A stretch of DNA of 64,000 nucleotides from Morchella semilibera (GCA_009192285.1 CM018603.1:1837802-1901801); one strand, 5' to 3'; shown: positions 29,152 to 40,685, counted from the stretch's first letter. A program made the numbers and translations. The notes: a model not told the origin generated them from the letters alone.

Positions 29152-30750
29152 CTAACTTGCCAATTCCTCGAGTATACGGCTCCTGAGGTTGGAGTACGCC
29201 TTTACACCCGCTTCATCCCCAGGCTCATGAGCCCCGTACTGTATCGCCCAGGTTTCTAGGGATTGTGTACTTAGTCCAAGCTCTGGTGGGTCTTCAAGAT
29301 GTACCTGCTCGTCTCCCGCATCACCCGGGGCAGGGAGCCTTTCGGATGCGTAGTTCACATCATCATCATCTGGAAACATGGGTGCGGACCCCTGGCTTGC
29401 CCAACCATCGTTCCACATCCGGATTGGTGTCTTGGAGCCGGCAGTCCTGACAGGGTGGTAATCCCAGTAAGAGCAGAATGAGTCCAGAGCCTGTTGTATT
29501 CGCCATTGAAACACCTTGGTAAGGCAATATCCATCAACTAACCAATCCTCGTGGCCTCGATGAGATAGGATTCCACAAGCCTCCATTTGTTGAAAGAGGG
29601 CTCGGAAACGATGGCCCACCTTGATACCGTGATCGTACCAGAGACGCTCGATACGTGTATTTTGGGTCGATTTGCCTGTTAAGGCAGGGCGCGCACTCTC
29701 GGGGTGTAGACGCATCATTTCTTCGACGACGAGAACATTCTCCCCGCCTTTATCGCAACGTGTCTTTTTGGGAATGCCAAACTTAAGAATAGCCTCCCTG
29801 AAGCATTCTGTTGGTAGTGAATTCGTTAGGTTTTGAGGCACCAGGAGGCGGGGTCAAGAGTTGGGAGTTGGGAGATGGAGTTAAACCACCATGTACATAC
29901 CTAATACAGTTTGCGCGTAATTGTTAGTCCTAACCTGGAGCCACATTATCCTTCGGGAGAAACCATCTATCGCGCCGTGAGTGATAAAGCCCCACCGGAT
30001 CAGCTTATGGTGCCCATCAAAGTGCCACACACAATTCGGGCCAGGGACAAAGTAGGGGATACGGATTGGCAGTTGGCGAACGCGGGTTTGGATTCTCCTT
30101 GTGGGGTCAATCCGTAAAAGACTTTCACGAATGCGATTTTCGGTAACGCTTATCCCTTGCGATCTGATACTGGATACCACAGCCCGATATCCCGAGGAAG
30201 GATGCTCTTCAAGAACAGAAAACGCAAGATCATCAATTTCATCGTCCGTGAAGGTTTGTCGGTGGAGTTGCTTGGCCTCCGCTCGGCGTCTGTACAGAGT
30301 TGACCGGGAGAAGTTGGACTCCTTAACAACCTCATTCAGACGATATCCCTGATTGATATTTTCCAGGACATCAGGAAGGTTAATGATGATACGCGGCCTG
30401 CCGGCAGAACCTACAATCGGGGTGCTCTGGACGGCCAACACAGGATTTGAGGCTTGCGAGATCGCGACTCTCGCAGAGGAAAGTCGCGCGTGTAGAGATG
30501 CAGCGTGGTTTCTCCATGACGCGAGTGATTCGGGGCTGACGGAATCAGCAAGGCTTGCCAGCTGCGAGATGATGTCCTCTAATCGGGACTTCTGAACATC
30601 GATTTGTGATTCCGTGTAGAACGTAGCTTCTGCAAGGAATATCTCGACCTGCAGAAAGAGAGACTCAACCAAGCTCCAAAACGAGGCCCACCTAGAAGTG
30701 GCAGACTGTTGACAAAACGAGCGAACGATGTCGGTAGGCATGGGGTTCAC
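29152..30750 (-). CDS. D,D34E transposase of the IS3/retroviral-integrase fold (501 aa)
   Basis: Exon 1 (30750-29901) and exon 2 (29807-29152) join in frame to 1,506 bases across a 93-bp intron with a GTATGT donor, CTAAC branch and CAG acceptor. Residues ~30-100 are helical. Residues ~117-165 contain GRPRI and a resolvase-like helix-turn-helix (YRLNEVVKESNFSRSTLYRRR) for end binding. The catalytic core has Asp245 in WHFDGHHKL, Asp302 in KTRCDKGGEN and Glu337 in NTRIERLWYD, a D-x56-D-x34-E arrangement as in IS3 and retroviral integrases. The IDGFSRR motif follows the first Asp. The C-terminus is acidic then helical. It should cut and join the TATGG-type ends. There are no stops or frameshifts, so it may be active. 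It resembles WHxDGxHK proteins of IS3EU elements rather than LTR integrases, which have a zinc finger and chromodomain. Confidence 0.88.
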
Positions 30751-31409
30751 GTACAGCAGTCGGAGTGCTTTGAATTCGGGATTGGTGGTTGCGAGTTGGG
30801 AGGTGGTGAGGTTTGTGGGGTTAGGTTTGATCTCGTAGTCGTCGGAGATGTGTTAACCAAAAGAAAAAGGTTTTAGATTTAGAAAGAAAAAAATACACGG
30901 AGCATAAAAAACGTCGAAAAAAACGATATGCCTTAGTTCCGAAACCTCAGGATCGCGTTGAAACAATTTTTTGATGTTGGAAACCCCCCCTTTATGATAA
31001 TAAAGGGGGGGTTTCCAACATCAAAAAATTGTTTCAACGCGATCCTGAGGTTTCGGAACTAAGGCATATCGTTTTTTTCGACGTTTTTTATGCCCATATA
31101 GAATCCGGCATTTAATACAAGTTTAATATGTGAAACGAAACAATATAGAGTCTAAGTGATTTTCCGTGTAACGGCGCATCGGGATATTTAAAAACGAACA
31201 AACACCTGCTAAAAATGATTTTTCTAAGACACATTATACTAGTAAAATCAAAACATAGGATAATGAGGACCTTATTAGAGACCTTAAAAAATAATATTAG
31301 AAATCAAAAACGACTACATAAGCAATCCGCGGACGATGAACTCAACGAGTGTAGTAAGAGCTCAATTTAAGGATTTATACATGTATGTATACCGATCCCA
31401 GCGTGTATC
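30751..31409. other. Promoter side of the transposase gene and subterminal DNA
   Basis: It includes a TTGGGAGGTGG/GCGAGTTGGGAG motif just upstream of the transposase start, the 192-bp hairpin (30,902-31,093) and AT-rich DNA to the right-side tandem repeats. Confidence 0.5.
30902..31093. repeat. Near-perfect 192-bp palindrome (foldback hairpin)
   Basis: Two arms of about 94 bp are reverse complements of each other around a 4-base centre (GATA at 30,996-30,999). The arms start GCATAAAAAACGTCG and reach CCCCCCCTTTAT at the centre. It may be a recent foldback MITE inside the transposon, with TA as a possible target duplication, or a functional hairpin of the element. Confidence 0.9.
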
Positions 31410-31498
31410 TCGAGCTCAGAATCCCGAGCTCAGAATTCCCAGCTCAGAATTCCCAGCTCAGAATTCCCAGCTCAGAATTCCCAGCTCAGAATTCCCAA
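31410..31498 (-). repeat. 14-bp tandem repeat cluster, right side
   Basis: About six units of AGAATTCCCAGCTC, the reverse complement of the left GAGCTCGGGATTCT units, with most units carrying GGGAATTCT. Confidence 0.85.
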
Positions 31499-32012
31499 TT
31501 TGAACGCCATGTTCGAAACTTAGAAATATTATCTCATAGGATAGCTTGATTCAAGGATATATTCGCGCTGACACCGAATTCAAGGATAAATTCGCACTGA
31601 TGGTTGATTCAAGGACATATTCGCGTTGACACCGAATTCAACATATCATTCCACCGGTGGGAAAATACATAGGATAAAAGTACTGAACTTGAGGACATAT
31701 TCGCGCTGACACTGAATTCAACGTGTTATTCCACCGGTGGCCATCAATTCACCACCGGTGGCCATCAATTCACCACCGGTGGCCATCAATTCACCACCGG
31801 TGGCCGTCAATTCACCACCGGCGGCCGTCAATTCACCACCGGCGGTCGTTAATTTACCACCGGTGGCGAATAAATGCCAAGATAATTCACTAAGTGCTTA
31901 ATTTCGGGACTAATGCGCACGAGCACTCTGAATTTCAGCGTGTTATACCACCGGTGGTAAAATAATTTACCACCGTTGGCAAAATTACTTTTGACACATT
32001 TACCGCACCATA
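31495..32012 (-). repeat. Right terminal inverted repeat of the large transposon
   Basis: The reverse complement of the left repeat, longer because of extra tandem units. It has seven perfect CCACCGGTGG palindromes, two CCACCGGCGG variants and an extra GAATTCAAGGATA-type module. The outer end is ...CCGCACCATA, followed by CCTATC. Confidence 0.9.
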
Positions 32013-32167
32013 CCTATCTACCTTATCCATTAAACTGTCAGGTCAAACCAGAATCGTATACTAAAACAATTTGTAGTTAGCTATGTCACATCCATTTAAG
32101 TAGAGCTGAGCTGAGCTCTTCTATTATCTGCTATAGAGTGACTAGATGTAAACAGACGATAGAGAAA

Positions 32168-32674
32168 TATTACGGCGTGGAGCGTATTCAGTATTGTTGC
32201 GGGAAGAAGGATTAGTCAGGGGTTTTCTAGGATGTTATATTAGTTTCTGTTGCAGGGATTGTATGAGTCAACGTTTCGTATGTATTTCTAATAGGGAGGT
32301 TTCTTGGGGTTCCATGGGTTTCGATGGTATGAGTCAGCGAAGGGATTCTGGGGCTATATATAGGGAGCTCTCTCTCTCGCTTGTAGAGTTTCTCTTTCTT
32401 TCCTTTCTTCTTCATGCAACCTTCCTGTCCTTTAGTTAATATAAAGCTTTAGGACCCCTAGCCACTAGTGACGTCTCACCCGCTCCTACTTCCTAAAAGG
32501 TAGGAGGAAACCCATAGTCCTCGCCTCGTACTCTACCTTATCTCATCTCTCGCTCAGGACCCTTCGTCTGTTACCTCGCTTAGCCTTATACACTTCCGTC
32601 TTACCTCATCCTGCCAGTGCCTCGGTTGTGTACCTTGGCACTTCCCAACCTTGTCCCCGCTTCGCTCCATGATA
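32168..32674 (+). repeat. LTR3, 5' LTR of the mosaic element
   Basis: It begins TATTACGGCGTGGAGCG, has GGGCTATATATAGGGAGC as the TATA region and ends CGCTCCATGATA. It matches the reversed copies at 39,358, 52,347 and 59,350. Confidence 0.8.
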
Positions 32675-32684
32675 CTAAGGTTGC

Positions 32685-33271
32685 TGTTACGGAGCAACAA
32701 GGAGACAACAGACAAGAGAGCCGAGGTACACAACCGAGGCAGAAACGAAGACGAAGGCGAAGGACGACGACGGGAGAACCTAACCGAGGAGCAAGGTTGT
32801 AGGGCAGAGGGTCCAGATGGCCTCTCTGACGAAGACATGGAGACGAAGGTACCAGTAGACGACACGGACTACGGTCATGGACTATGGACGAAGCGGGACG
32901 GGACGAGACGAGACGAAGCGAGGCGAGGCGAGGCGAGACGAAGCGAGGAGAGACGAGGAACTATGAGAGACCCAAGGGGGTCTTGGCAAAGACTATAGTT
33001 ATGACGTAATATATTCGGAACTAAGAACACAAGATAGAACGAAACTAAACCGTAGGGTTGATAACAGGAAGAACACGTAGGAAAGAAAAGAGAAAGAAAA
33101 GGACAAAGGAAAGATCCGTAACAACATATATATACCCCTCCTAATCTCTGTACAGTCATGACTCATCACATCGTGTAACGGAAACCCATAGAAACCCAAA
33201 AGAAATCTTCTATCCGACAACCCATTCTCCCATATCCTCCCCCTCCGCTAAGTCCGTAGTACGCCGTGATA
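32685..33271 (-). repeat. Solo LTR4
   Basis: A 587-bp unit reading TGTTACGGAGCAACAAGG...GTACGCCGTGATA, flanked by GTTGC at 32,680-32,684 and 33,272-33,276. It lies in the leader of the mosaic element just behind its LTR. Confidence 0.92.
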
Positions 33272-33651
33272 GTTGCGTCTCCAATACCAACCTACACAAC
33301 AACTCTCGCCTAGCACCTCACCATAAAAACCTGGTCACCACGTCGCAAGAGGACCAAATGACGGGCCCTGAGGGGATTAAGTATGTACATCTAGTAGCAG
33401 ATATGAATAGTTTTGTTAGCAATTACCCCAATGTCCCCTCAGGAGTCACCGACAAAGCCAAGAAAATGCATAAGCTGATGCATGAGGCGACCCACGCCGT
33501 CCACGCCCTTCTATCCAAACTTGACGACATCACCGAAGAAGGCAAGGAAGCCACCAAAGAATGGCAGAAAAGAGTGTCAGAACAAGAAAGGGAGAATCAG
33601 AATTTGGAAAAACAAGTGGATGACCTGAAAGAGGAAGCCGCTCATCTCCAA

Positions 33652-33788
33652 CATCAGCAAGACTTCATTTGTCTCCTGATGTCTCCTGAGCCTCATGAGA
33701 CTCAAAAAATATCAAGGGGTCTCTGGAGACTCCCAGGAGACCCAGGAGACTGTTGGAAGACTCCAGTCAGAAGTTGAGTTTGCTGATG
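33652..33788 (+). mobile_element. IR-family element in gag
   Basis: A 137-bp copy with AA duplicated on both sides. Confidence 0.9.
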
Positions 33789-35302
33789 AAGTCGAAGTCA
33801 CGCAAGCAAACCAAGATACCAAAGTATCAGAAGCCACACTGGCAGCCCAGATCGCTCTCCCTCCTCCTCCTCCAGCTGAACTTCTTGCACCCCTACCACC
33901 ACCTCCACGACGTTCTAATCGTTTTTTACAAAGATTTGTTCCTATCCCTGAACCCCGAATGGAGAGATCAGAGAAGCTCCCAGACCCAGAGAAATACCGT
34001 GGTAACAGGAAGGGACTTCCACAATTTAAGAATATGTTGAAACTCAAGCTCTTGGGCAACGCCGACCGGTACCCCATCCTGCAGAACCAGTTGACCTATA
34101 CCATTTCCTGCCTGGAAGGCCCCGCCACCGACCAGTTTATGCCATTTATTACGACTACCGGGATCAATCTCCCGTCTACAGAGTAGTTCTTTGAAATCTT
34201 GGATACAGCGTTCGGGGACCTGGATCAGGTGGGTACCGCCTGTTGTGCCCTGAGGAGAATTAGATAGCTCAACCGCCCGTTCTCAGAATACTTCGCCGAG
34301 TTCCAACGATATGCTGCCGAGGCTGGGATGGGGGAGACGGCCAATATGGAGGCACTTATGGAAGGTCTAAGCGAGGAACCTACCAAGCTTATAATTCATG
34401 AGGAAACCGCTGCTACGGTGTAGGAACTTGCACATATTCTTCAACGCTTGGGCAATAAACAACAAATGCTTACTGCTTGCTACCGCCCGCATTATCAAGC
34501 TCTGGCCGTCCCCACTCGGCCCGGACCCCGTTATGTTGCCTCCGGCCCGCCTGCCCCCTGCTACCAGGCTCCGGCTGCCACAACCTCGCGCTATCAAGCC
34601 CCTGCTCCCCCTGCTCTACGTTACCCAGCTCTCGCTCGCCCTAACACACCTGCTGCTGCCCACCCGTCCCATACGCCTGAAGGAGTGGCCCCTATAGGTT
34701 TGTCTCAAGGATGTGGCCGCCCGGACCCTCAGGAGAGGGAAGCCCGCCGGTTGGAGAATAGATGTTTTTATTGCGGAGGTGTAGGTCATCTCGTTAGGGA
34801 ATGTCCGGAGGCGCCAGCTCCCAGGAACCCAGCCCCCAGGATGAGGGTAGCTAGGGCAGAAGTTAAAGAAGAAGAAGAAGAAAGAGCCTCCGGCGATAAA
34901 GCGTGAAAAGATTTTTCCCTGGACTGAGTGGCTCACTCCAGGGATGGTTTAAGGATTGGTTTAGGCTTTCGCTTTCTTGGTTTTCAGTTTCGGAGAAGGA
35001 TATGGATGGATTAGTTGTAACGTGTTCAATTTCTCAGAATAAAGATTCCTTTATCCCATCATATACCCTCATCGATACTGGTGCCTCAGGATACGCTTTC
35101 ATAGACCAAGACTTCGTATGCCACCATAATCTCACTACAATTCCTCTTCAAGTTCCTCGCCATACAGATGTAATATATGGCTGATCTATCGAATCAGGAA
35201 AGGTCACCCATAAAGTTATTTCCAGCCTCGATATTAATGGCCATAGAGAGGATGCTCCCTTTTTTGTAACACAACTTGGACATTATCCTATTGTTATGGG
35301 CC

Positions 35303-35802
35303 TCTAACGTAGCGGAGTCGGGTCCGAGGCAGAGCGGGGTAGGTTTAGGGACAAGGATAGGCACGGGGTCGGCTCAGGAGATACCCGAGGCGAGGCAGGT
35401 TTTAGTCCAGGTTCAGGTTCGGATTCGGGGTCAGGTTCAGGGACGAGGCGCAGACAGGAGGGCCGAAGCTAAAGTAATATATTGCTAATAGAAAGAAGAC
35501 GTTGCCTCGAGAGGCAGAAACATAGGAAAGAACAAACACTATATATACAACTATCCCGTCATACCGCTGACTCATAACCATAGAATCCCATAGAACCTCT
35601 CCCACTTCCGTACTACCCATACGATTCCCAATACCCATACCTCTATCCCGATACTACCTCATCCTTCCTAGCGCTTACATTCCATTACCCGAGCTCCTTC
35701 CTAATCCATCATCCTACTTCCGACATCAACCGATACTATGTAATAACCCTGTTCCGAAGGCGCCTTGGCGGGAGGCGAGGTGCAGGAGGCGGAGCCGTGA
35801 TA
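35303..35802 (-). repeat. Solo LTR2 in the protease region
   Basis: A 500-bp LTR2 with GGGCC at 35,298-35,302 and 35,803-35,807. Confidence 0.92.
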
Positions 35803-37270
35803 GGGCCTTACATGGATGCGCCGACATGCAACAACGATTCTCCCTGCCCTCAACAAAATACATTTCGACTCCCCTAATTACACCACGTATTGCTCGATTA
35901 ATCAAACAAAGGTTATTGAGAAGGGAATTTCTATCGAACCCCCCGCTAAACCCGATACTAAGATTTCGGTTATTAAATCCTATGCCTTCCATCATTTGAT
36001 CAATAAAAAAAAGGAAAGGAATGCAATTATATTCAACTACTCTTAAGGCCCTTGATGACCTCCTGGCACAAACACCAAAGGACCCTCGCACCTTAGTACC
36101 TAGGGAACATCATCAGTACCTTCACTTTCTTAATAAACCCGAAGCACTTAAATTACCCCCTCATCGACCTGAATATAATCTATCCATTGATATTCAAGAT
36201 GAAAGGTCTGTACCATTTGGACCTATGTATGGAATGAGTCGGTTGGAACTATAAGCACTCCGAGACTATTTGGCAGAATACCTCTCCAGCGGAAAAATTC
36301 GGCATAGAATATCACCAGCAGGCTCCCCCGTGTTGTTTGTCAAGAAGGCCGATGGCGCTCTTCGACTCTGCGTGGATTATAGAAAGTTAAATGCGGTAAC
36401 GGTTAAAAACCGTCACCCCTTACCCCTGACACCGGAGACTTTTATGGGTATTTCTTCTGCCAAGTATTTTACTAAATTGGACCTCCGCAATGGTTATCAA
36501 CAGTTGAGGATCAGGGAAGGAGATGAGTGGAAAACAACATTTAGGACTCGATATGAACACTTTGAGTATACGGTGATGCCTTTTGGTCTTACCAACGCGC
36601 CTGCTGCTTTTCAACACTGGGTCAACGATATGCTACTCCTTTATCTGGATCATTTCGCCACCGCCTATCTGGACGATATCCTGATTTATTCCGCCACACT
36701 CGAAGAACATAAGATTCATGTCGATAAAGTTCTCAAGATACTCGAAGAGAATCAAGTGTACATTAAACCAGAGAAATGTGAATCGCATGTTGAAGAAACC
36801 ATGTATCTTGTATTTGTCCTTACACCAGAAGGAATTAAGATAGACGAATGAAAGGTAGGCACTATTAGAAATTGGGATACTCCAACCTGCCTAAAGGACG
36901 TGCAGGAATTTTTAGGATTTGCGTATTTTTATCGACGCTTTATTTATGCATATTCCAGAGTAGTTTCTCCTCTAACTACGTTAACGAAACCCGGAGTGGT
37001 TGCTAAATAGACTAATAAAACCGAGAAAGCTTTCCAGGACCTTAAAATTGCATTTACGTCTGCTCCGATACTCAGACATTTTAATCCTAATCGAGAAATT
37101 GTTCAAGTTGTGGAAACGGACGCCTCTGACTATGTCTCCGCCGCTATTATGTCCCAAAGAAATGACGAAGGAGTATTACATCCAGTTGCGTTTTTCTCGA
37201 AAAAACATACACCGGCAGAATGCAATTATGAAATATATGATAAAGAATTGTTGGCAATTATTCGAGAATT

Positions 37271-37375
37271 CATCAGCAAACTCAACTTATGACTGGAGTC
37301 TCCTGAGATTCCTGGAGATTTTTGAGACTCCTGAGGCTCAGGAGACATCAGGAGACAAATGAAGTCTTGCTGATA
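37271..37375 (-). mobile_element. IR-family element, shortened, in RNase H
   Basis: A 105-bp copy lacking part of the interior, with TT duplicated on both sides. Confidence 0.87.
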
Positions 37376-38014
37376 TTTGAGGAATGGCGATATTTTTTGG
37401 AGACTGTCTCTTACCCGGTAAAGGTTCTGACAGATCACAGAAACCTTGAATATTTTATGTCAACGAAGTTGTTAAACAGACGACAAACCCATTGGTCAGA
37501 GTTTTTGTCACGTTTCGATTTTGTTATTCAATTTAGACCAGGGAAGCAAGGAGGGAAACCGGATGCATTGACAAGACGGTCAGGGGACCTACCTAATGGA
37601 ATCTTCATGGGCTACCAGAGACTATTGTCTCTGATCGTGGAACACAGTTTACCGCTGGGTTCTGGAGAGCTCTTTGTGATCGTCTGGAGATTGCACACCG
37701 ATACTCAACTGCCTTTCATCCTCAAACAGATGGACAAACGGAAAGGACCAATGCAATTATGGAACAGTATCTCCGCAGCTATGTATCGTATCAACAGGAT
37801 AACTGGGCCAATTTTCTATCTCTTGCTGAATTTGCTACCAATAATCACATTTCCGAGACTACTAATATGTCTCCCTTTCAGGCTAACTATGGTAGACATC
37901 CAAGAATGACATTTGGACCACTACAACACGGACAGACGATGAATAAAGATCAGGCTAATGGGTTGGCATTGGAGATGTCTCAGGTTTTTGATTTTCTGAA
38001 GAGTGAGATGTTTA

Positions 38015-38151
38015 CATCAGCAAGCTCAACTTGTGACTGGAGTCTCCCAACAGTCTCCCAGGTCTCCTGAGAGTCTCCTGAGACTCCTGGATATTTGTTG
38101 AGTCTCATGAGACTCAGGAGACATCAGGAGACAAATGAAGTCTTGCTGATG
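38015..38151 (-). mobile_element. IR-family element in integrase region
   Basis: A 137-bp copy with TA duplicated on both sides. Confidence 0.9.
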
Positions 38152-39043
38152 TAGGGCTCAAAAGATACAGGAGGAAATGGCCAATCTATACCGTACCCCA
38201 GCACCTCGATATGCGGTTGGCGATTCTGTCTGGCTTTCCACTAGAAATATTGAAACAAAGCGACCCTCGAAGTAACTCGACTGGAAGCATATCTAGTGAA
38301 ACGAATCGTGAGTCCCTACGCTTATGAGTTGGAATTACCCACCTCTATGAAAATACATCCGGTATTCCATGTTTCACTGATATCGCCGGCGATGAATGAT
38401 CCTGTTCCAGGACAAATTGTTGAACCACCCCCACCGGTGGAGATTGAAGAAGAGACTGAATGAGAAGTTGCAGAGATATTGGATTCTAGGAAGAGGGGAC
38501 GGCGGGTGGAGTATTTGGTCAGATATGTTGGATATGAGGAACCTTCTTGACAGCCATCGGACGATCTTGAACATAGTCTCGAACTTCGAAAAGTTTTTCA
38601 TGATCAATATCCTTCGAAACCTCAGCCTATCAGGAGTTAGGCTCTAGAAGGGGATCTGATCTGTCCTGGCGTCTTGGCATCAGTCCCGAGGGCTTGGTAG
38701 TCGAAGCGCTGTTATGATTGTTAGAATAATGCTAAGTGAGGAAGGGGTGAGTTAAGGAGGGGGTGTCGCTATTGGGTTCTAGGAGGTTTGATGGCGTAGT
38801 GGATTTGTAATGTAAATAGAAGAGATTGTGGAGAGGAATACAAGGTGTGGTTTCGATGGATTTCTACTGGTTTCTTTGAGCTGACGTATGAGGCATAGCA
38901 GACTGGTGAAGGAGGGGTGTTAGATAGCGGAGATAGATGTTTTCCTTGGTTCTTTCTTTCTTTTCTCTCTGTCTCGTCTTCCTGTTATTTCAGTACATAG
39001 GAATATACTCCTATTTCTAAGCCATAGTTTCTTGCCTCCAAGA

Positions 39044-39169
39044 CATCAGGAAACTCAACTTGTGACTAGAGTCTTCCAACAGTCTTCCAGGTCTCCTGAG
39101 ACCCCTGGATATTTTTTGAGTCTCCTGAGACTCAGGAGACATCAGGAGACAAATGAAGTCTTGCTGATG
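39044..39169 (-). mobile_element. IR-family element in LTR1
   Basis: A 126-bp copy with one altered terminus (CATCAGGAAAC). GA is duplicated on both sides. Confidence 0.85.
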
Positions 39170-39357
39170 GATTCGGTCCTCTGTAAGAGGAAAACCTCTA
39201 GCACCCCTCATCGTTCTCATTGAGGTCCATCCAGCCCTCACTCTCTCTGTTCGGTGCTCTTGTGCCCCTGTTTTTGCCTTTGCCTTCACCAGTACTTGTG
39301 CTTGTGCCTGCTCAGTGTTGTCCCTGTCTTCGTCGGTTTCCTCATTGCGCAGGCTGT

Positions 39358-40004
39358 TATCACGGAGCGAAGCAAGGAGGAGGACGAGAGGTGCCAAGGT
39401 ACACAACCGAGGTAGGACAAAATAGGGCAGATGTGGATAAAACTAAGCAAGGTAAAGGATGAGGAGACAAAGCGAGACGAAACGGGGTACGAGGCGAGGA
39501 CTATAAATCTCCTCCTACCTTCTAGGAAGTAGGAGCGGGAGAACTTAATAGCAGCTAGAGATCCGAAAGCTTTGTATTGGCTAAAGGACAGGAAGACTAT
39601 AGCAAGAGGAGAGTAGGGCAGAGAGTCCACAAGGAATCCCTAACGAAGACGTGGAGGCGAAGGTATCATTAGAGGATGCATTCTATGGTCATGGACGAAG
39701 TGAGGCAAAGACTATGGATCCTTAAGTTCGTATAGACTAAAGGACAAGAAGGTTGCGTGAAGAAGAAAGGAAAGAAAGAGAATCCCTACAAGCGAGGGAG
39801 AGAGCTCCCTATATATAGTCCCAAAATCTCTTCGCCGACTCATACCATAGAAACCCATAGAACCCAAAGGAAATTCTTCTATTATAAATACATGCACAAC
39901 GTTGACTCATAGAATCCCTGCTCAGAAACTCATAGAACACCATAGAAAACTCCTGACTAATCCTTCTTCCCGCAACATCACTAAATACGCTCTACGCCGT
40001 GATA
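39358..40004 (-). repeat. Solo LTR3 nested in LTR1
   Basis: The unit reads TATCACGGAGCGAAGC...CTACGCCGTGATA and is flanked by GCTGT at 39,353-39,357 and 40,005-40,009. It defines both ends of LTR3 exactly. Confidence 0.92.
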
Positions 40005-40206
40005 GCTGTACTCCTCGAGTCCTTCTACGTCATCATTGTCATCTTCTACATTGCTTCGGGTTACTCCGTCACACTGTATTACAAAGCCTTCATACGATCC
40101 AACCTTATAGTATTCAATAACAGTCTCACTTTATCCCATCCTATCCCCATTTAGCATAATCCCACTAATTATAATAGCTTTACAAATACCGAATTATTGG
40201 GACCGA

Positions 40207-40685
40207 TCTAACGGGGCGGGGTCGGGTCAGGGGACAGGCTGGAATAGATTCAGGGACAGAAACAGGGATGGGGTCGGCTCAGGAGACACTCAAAGCGAAA
40301 CAGGTTCGGGTTCAGATTCAGGGACGAGGTGGAGACAGAAGGGCCAAAGCCAAAGTAATATATTGCTAACAGAAAGAGGACGTTGTCTAGAGAGACAGAA
40401 CACAGGAAAGACCGAGCCCTATATATGCAACTAATCCCCTACGCCGATGAGTCATACCATAGAATTCTATAGAAACTCCTATATCCCCATACTACTACCT
40501 ATACTATTCCCGATAACCCCAATTCTATCCCGTTACTACCCAATTCTCCCTAGCGCTTACATTCTATTACCCGAGCTCCTTCCTAACCTATTCATTCTAC
40601 TTCTGACATCGACCGATACTATCCAACAACCCTGTTTCGAAGACGCCTTGATGGAAGGCGGGGTGCAAGAGGCGGAACCGTCATA
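40207..40685 (-). repeat. Solo LTR2
   Basis: A 479-bp copy, TCTAACGGGGCGG...GGCGGAACCGTCATA. The flanks ACCGA and ATTGA match only partly. The 133 bp before it (40,074-40,206) hold nothing I recognise. Confidence 0.8.

Larger units (their letters stand above)
18262..32012. mobile_element. 13.75-kb IS3EU-like DNA transposon with cargo genes
   Basis: Both ends are visible. The left starts TATGGAGCGGTAAACG and the right end, reverse-complemented, starts TATGGTGCGGTAAATG. CCTATC flanks it at 18256-18261 and 32013-32018, a perfect 6-bp target duplication. The terminal inverted repeats are about 420 bp (left) and 518 bp (right), differing mainly in the number of tandem units. Inside are a two-exon D,D34E transposase and five other apparently intact genes. 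The 6-bp duplication, TAT-type ends and the WHFDGHHK...CDKGGEN...ERLW transposase suit the IS3EU superfamily as I remember it. Gene order from left: HECT-like (-), finger/J-like (-), small paralogue (-), basic protein (+), small paralogue (+), transposase (-). No polymerase B, capsid or tyrosine recombinase is present. Confidence 0.88.
32168..38661 (+). mobile_element. Mosaic Ty3/gypsy chromovirus: family-2 left part, family-1 right part, broken
   Basis: The left end is an LTR3 (32168-32674) followed by a family-2 leader and gag (about 33.36-34.9 kb, coiled-coil N-terminus, CCHC knuckle near 34.77 kb). Then come protease (DTGAS near 35.08 kb), reverse transcriptase (about 36.2-36.85 kb, YLDD), RNase H (about 37.1-37.55 kb), integrase core remains (about 37.6-38.1 kb) and chromodomain (about 38.45-38.63 kb). 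The right end runs straight into an LTR1 (38,662), not an LTR3. It is a fossil with several breaks, a sizeable internal loss in the integrase region, and five insertions (an LTR4, an LTR2 and three IR elements). Confidence 0.8.
38662..40073 (+). repeat. LTR1 with nested LTR3 and IR element
   Basis: It starts TGTCCTGGCGTC and ends TACTCCGTCACA. It is interrupted by an IR element (39,044-39,169) and an LTR3 (39,358-40,004). It serves as the right end of the mosaic chromovirus. Confidence 0.85.

Noticed and set aside
18262-32012. Polinton/Maverick, because of long inverted ends, 6-bp duplication and an integrase-fold protein
   Set aside because: No protein-primed DNA polymerase, capsid, packaging ATPase or protease is encoded, and the transposase lacks the Polinton integrase layout.
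18262-32012. Starship-type giant element
   Set aside because: There is no tyrosine-recombinase captain gene at an end, and Starships lack long inverted ends of this kind.
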